64,000 bases of DNA, taken from NCBI GenBank assembly GCA_037043015.1, contig CM073330.1, positions 7,396,012 to 7,460,011 on the forward strand, given 5' to 3'. A program made the position numbers and the translations under genes. The notes under the pieces are model-generated. The model saw only the letters and a list, made by a program, of their open reading frames with translations. It made no database searches and was not told the origin of the DNA. This document shows, in pieces, positions 60,673 to 64,000 of this stretch. How positions within the stretch are numbered: the stretch's first letter is position 1; the number at the start of each line of letters is the position of its first letter. The stretch is from Bryum argenteum. Taxonomy: Eukaryota > Streptophyta > Bryopsida > Bryales > Bryaceae.

Positions 60673-62208
60673 TTACAAGGATTTCGAACTACCTCGAAAC
60701 TCCTGGTTGAGGAACGGCAACCCACCTGATGAGATAGGAGGTAAAGTAAAAGGAGCAAGAACTGGTAAACTAAACTGCAAGTGGAGATGGTCGTTCATGT
60801 TGGTCCTAGCTGAAGTTGCAGCTATGGCAGGCCGCGAGTGATTCATGTACTCCAAAATGAAGGAGAAAGCTCCGAAACTAAGACAGCCCTGTGCCAATGC
60901 TTGAGGCGTCCCTGAAAACAAAGCAGCAGAGAGATTATTGTCACAGCTTCGCTTGTGAAATTTCATCAAATAAAGCGATGAATAAGAACGTATACCTGGA
61001 GTGCTCAGTACTAATCCAGTTGCACAACCAGCAATTCCTGCGCTGAAAGCTGTGCCACCACAACCCCAAAGACAATGAGTATCAGTAAAAATATTCAAAG
61101 ACAAAACCATGGTGACAATCAAGTGGCGCGAACGAGGGCTTACCATCTTCTTTCCCTCGAACCTTTTTCAAGACGCACGATACAATGCTGTGGACACCGG
61201 ACAATATCGCAAACGTCTGCATGATCAACACAATTCAGTTTGAGCCACAACATTAGGGTATTGGGAAACGCTGAATTCTTCTTACAAAAGTTGCAGGATG
61301 CTAATCATGGTATCAAAAGGCAAATACGTTTCAGCTACTGCGTAATATTGGATCGAGGTTAATTCTATATTTGATCACATGAAGCTGGTTGAGGAGTTAG
61401 ACCTTGGCAGATGATCCACCCTCTCTCAAGGCTCCTTTAAATCCTTGTCTCTTGAACAGACCTGACCCTGCAAAACAGCAACACTGATAACGTGAGAAGC
61501 TACCACGAATAAACAAACAGAGGTTGCACCAAAAGATGCAGGAATGGTCTTCTCCTAAAGTTCTCGGCGATTACGAAAGCCTATGATTTTCAGTAATAAG
61601 CAAAAGCGTAGAGTTCCCGGCGATTTACAAAAAGCCTATGATTTTCGGCCTGGAATGCGCGTGCATGTTTCTATCAAAACCTCTCCCACGGAGTACCAGA
61701 TGAAGGATTTGAACAGTTTCTTCAAAATTAAAAACTTCTTATTATCAAGCGAAATGGACAGTGATTCCTCAGCTAAGAAAAGGTCTCAAAATTTACATTC
61801 TTTTGCTAAATCAACGATTTCCATGGAAAAGATCGCTGAACAAATTGAAACTTTCAACAACCTAAACCCTAAAACGTCGTAAAACCGGAAAAAGCTTCGC
61901 AATTGGCCGTAAGTAATCTCCTTCGATATCGAAAAGACCAAAATATGAAGATTCCCGTCAATGATTCTCTTTGAGCACTAAAACCAAAAGAGGCATCTAG
62001 TGTAGGGAAATAGGAGGAGGAGCTTACCAAATCCGAAGACGGAGCCCATGAGGCCGCCTGAGAGTCCATCCGCAGCGCCTTTGAAGAGGCAGAAGGTGGG
62101 GTGATTGGGTCCGCCCACACTCCAGCTGTTGAGCTCCGGCTGTGGCGATACTTCTGGAATTGCAGTGAAATCGTCGTCTCCTCCTCCTCCGCTCGGCACC
62201 ATCGCCAT
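60673..62208 (-). CDS. Tim17/Tim22/Tim23-family (PRAT) protein, plant TRIC/HP30-like
   Basis: Five exons: 62208-62028, 61467-61403, 61216-61144, 61049-60996 and 60911-60673, giving 203 residues. Start MAMVPSGGGG lies just downstream of a telo-box. Conserved PRAT features are GAADGLSGGLMGSVFGFG, FKGALREGGSSAKTFAILSG, HSIVSCVLKKVRGKED, AGIAGCATGLVLSTPGTPQA and GCLSFGAFSFILEYMN. The VRGKED-AGIAGC order is that of the plant chloroplast/mitochondrial preprotein-and-amino-acid transporter group related to Arabidopsis HP30/TRIC proteins, which import precursors or tRNA. Those are about 260 residues with a C-terminal SAM domain. Here the C terminus is short (LPVLAPFTLPPISSGGLPF) and the SAM domain appears to be missing. 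The last exon overlaps a tandemly duplicated segment. Confidence 0.88.
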
Positions 62209-62209
62209 C

Positions 62210-62226
62210 GCTTACTAAACCCTAAA
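62210..62226 (-). promoter_or_regulatory. Telo-box upstream of the PRAT gene
   Basis: Minus strand AAATTTAGGGTTTAGTAAG lies immediately before the start codon, like the telo-box before the MYND-esterase gene. Confidence 0.5.
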
Positions 62227-63252
62227 TTTGTCCAAAAGCTCCGAAAACACTGAGACTCTCTCTCGCTCTCTCTCCGAAATCCTTCAAGCTTTCTCTACTG
62301 GTGTTCGTCACCGACGTGGTTATGGATGAATGAATTTCTCTTCCAGGATGATATTCGTCGATATTCGTCGATATCGTTAGCAATGAAGTAGTAGGATTGT
62401 GTGATGGATTGAATAAGTAGGAATGGTTTACCAATATTGAAATTGGTAAGAATAAAATGTTGGCTTGTCTATTTGGAAATTTGGTTTAGATTCATAAATA
62501 ATGGATAACCCATGAATATCTTTGATGCAAAATTGTCTAAATTATGAAATATAACTTCTTTTTATTTCCAGGTATAAAATAATTCAATCTAAGTATTATC
62601 TTGAAGATTCCTCCGTAGGATCTTTATTTTTTATCTTTTATTTATTTAATTGCATGTCAAATTTGAAGAGTTGAATATTTTTCATTTGTGAGATTATAAT
62701 GGTTGAAGTTGGCTAATTATTTTTCTTACTGGAACCCTTAGAGGCCATTTTGGCTTTCTTGGATCTCTATGGGGGGCCAATTCCCATGTGTAAAGCCCTT
62801 GGGGACGATTTCTAGAAGGAAAAACAAGGCCATGGGGCCAATTCGTACTATTAGCGACATTCCATGCTTTCGATGTGTTCACATTAAAGTATTTTAGTGA
62901 GATAGTATTTTTTAATTGAAATCAAGAGACGGCTTCTAGGCCATGAATTGGCTTTTCATTCTTGTATCTCCCAACTTTTGGAGCGCGGGCCGTGTCATAA
63001 CTTGTCTCCCACCCATTATAATATAATTTCAGAAAATTGGCCTTAACTCCCCATGTAAAGCCCTTCGGGCCAATTTCAAGAATTGGACCAATCAGAAGAG
63101 AGGATTTGACCATGAATTGGCCCCATCAATGGCTTGGCCCCTCGTGTAAAGCGGCCCTTAAATAAATCCAACTTCATGGTGTGAACATTTAGTGAATGAG
63201 AACCTAAATAGAGTTCATAAGGAGGAGTTTGAATAACTTTACATCTTAGGGG
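62227..63252. other. Intergenic DNA with dispersed repeats, no gene seen
   Basis: 62740-63160 contains repeated catgtaaagcccttcgggcc-like sequence related to 39915-40215. No coding feature. Confidence 0.4.
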
Positions 63253-63264
63253 TTAAATTATTAC

Positions 63265-64000
63265 TTAACCCCTACATTTCCCTAATTTTTGGAAGTTGAA
63301 ACCTTAAAGCTAGGATTTTGTACCTCTATGCACTTCCAAGAATGTAAACCAAATCTTTTACATTATTTTAAAATTTTAATTGTAAAATCTTGTATATATT
63401 TCTAGTCATTTTGTAGAAATTTGACGATTGAATGTTTGTCAATTGTAAGATTATAACATCCAAAGTTTGTGCAAAAAAAGTTTTGATCATAGCTTGGGAG
63501 GCATTGTCTCCATATTGCAAAGGGAGAGTTGAAAATTGTTACATATCTTTCCATTTAGATAATCAAGTTGGGCAAAATTTTAGAGACTCATTCCTCTTTT
63601 TTGACATTCATGCTAATTAGTTTCTAGAAGAAGGTTGAAAATAACCATTTAGTACAACATGGGACAGTCATGTTAAATAAATTTGGTACTAGAAAAATGT
63701 GAACTATGATTAGGTGCCTTTATTAGTTTGTGATTTTTGGGAGAAAGTCTTTTTCAAAACTTTGAAGTTTTTGAAAAATATATTTAAAATATTATTAAAA
63801 CCTTGAACATGGTTCTTGTGATTTTTGGTAGAGTTGTAGAAAAGAATGGAGTTGCAAAATGGGTCCACAAATCCCGAGATATTGAATGTTCAAGTACTTT
63901 TCGCCCCCCAAATTACCAAACATTACAAAATGACCAAATTATAGATCTAGCAAATAAAATAAGAGACGCACGATAAAATTATATAAGTGGACGTGGCAAC
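63265..64000. mobile_element. piggyBac-type MITE, left end in window, right end not found
   Basis: TTAACCCCTACATTTCCC at 63265 begins sequence collinear with the reverse of the 46909-47494 copy (gaaacctt, tacctctatgcacttcc, agattataacatccaaagtt). Eight bases to its left another piggyBac end (CATCTTAGGGGTTAA, ending 63256) faces the other way, so two elements abut. The right end was not identified before the window stops. Confidence 0.7.

Noticed and set aside
61583-61882. 99-codon open frame antisense within PRAT intron 1
   Set aside because: No recognisable motif and no splice or promoter support; it contains a short local duplication of intron sequence.

Overview
This is nuclear DNA from a green plant. 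It carries spliced nuclear genes for chloroplast proteins (ATP synthase delta subunit, plastid ribosomal protein bL19, a DUF639 protein with a transit-peptide-like leader, a CLC-e/f type anion channel), GT-AG introns mostly of 80-600 bp, telo-box promoters, and Stowaway-like MITEs with TA target sites. A spliced Dpy-30-motif gene of the kind found in ciliary proteins suggests a lineage with flagellate sperm (bryophyte, lycophyte, fern or relative). That lineage call is inference; no species is claimed.

Layout. 1-15.2 kb is a transposon field: an unrecognised open frame at the left edge, a broken Ty3/gypsy integrase region, a SINE-like tRNA-derived repeat, a 2.4 kb element with about 600 bp terminal inverted repeats, a 4.7 kb TTAA-flanked piggyBac-type element with a recognisable DDD transposase and cysteine-rich tail, a hAT-like remnant with a nested MITE, and a 439 bp Tourist-like MITE. 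15.2-29 kb is genic: MYND-esterase (+), ATP synthase delta (-), Gfo/Idh/MocA dehydrogenase (-), plastid bL19 (-). 33-38.4 kb holds pantothenate synthetase (-) and a small membrane coiled-coil protein (+), separated by a 684 bp inverted repeat in which I see no mismatch and which copies the promoter and leader of the pantothenate synthetase gene. 40.5-46.6 kb is the 12-exon DUF639 gene (+). 48.9-54.1 kb is a nine-exon CLC channel (-). 58.1-62.2 kb holds the Dpy-30 gene (+) converging on a Tim17/PRAT translocase gene (-).

The most notable system is the piggyBac family. Besides the transposase-bearing copy, at least six short non-autonomous copies or ends share the TTAA + CCCYTAAA terminus and fall into at least two internal-sequence subfamilies scattered from 18 to 63 kb. 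A second theme is local tandem duplication inside introns and promoters, in several cases reiterating splice-donor-like sequence. The genes are ordinary housekeeping genes, mostly chloroplast-related, and do not form a functional cluster.
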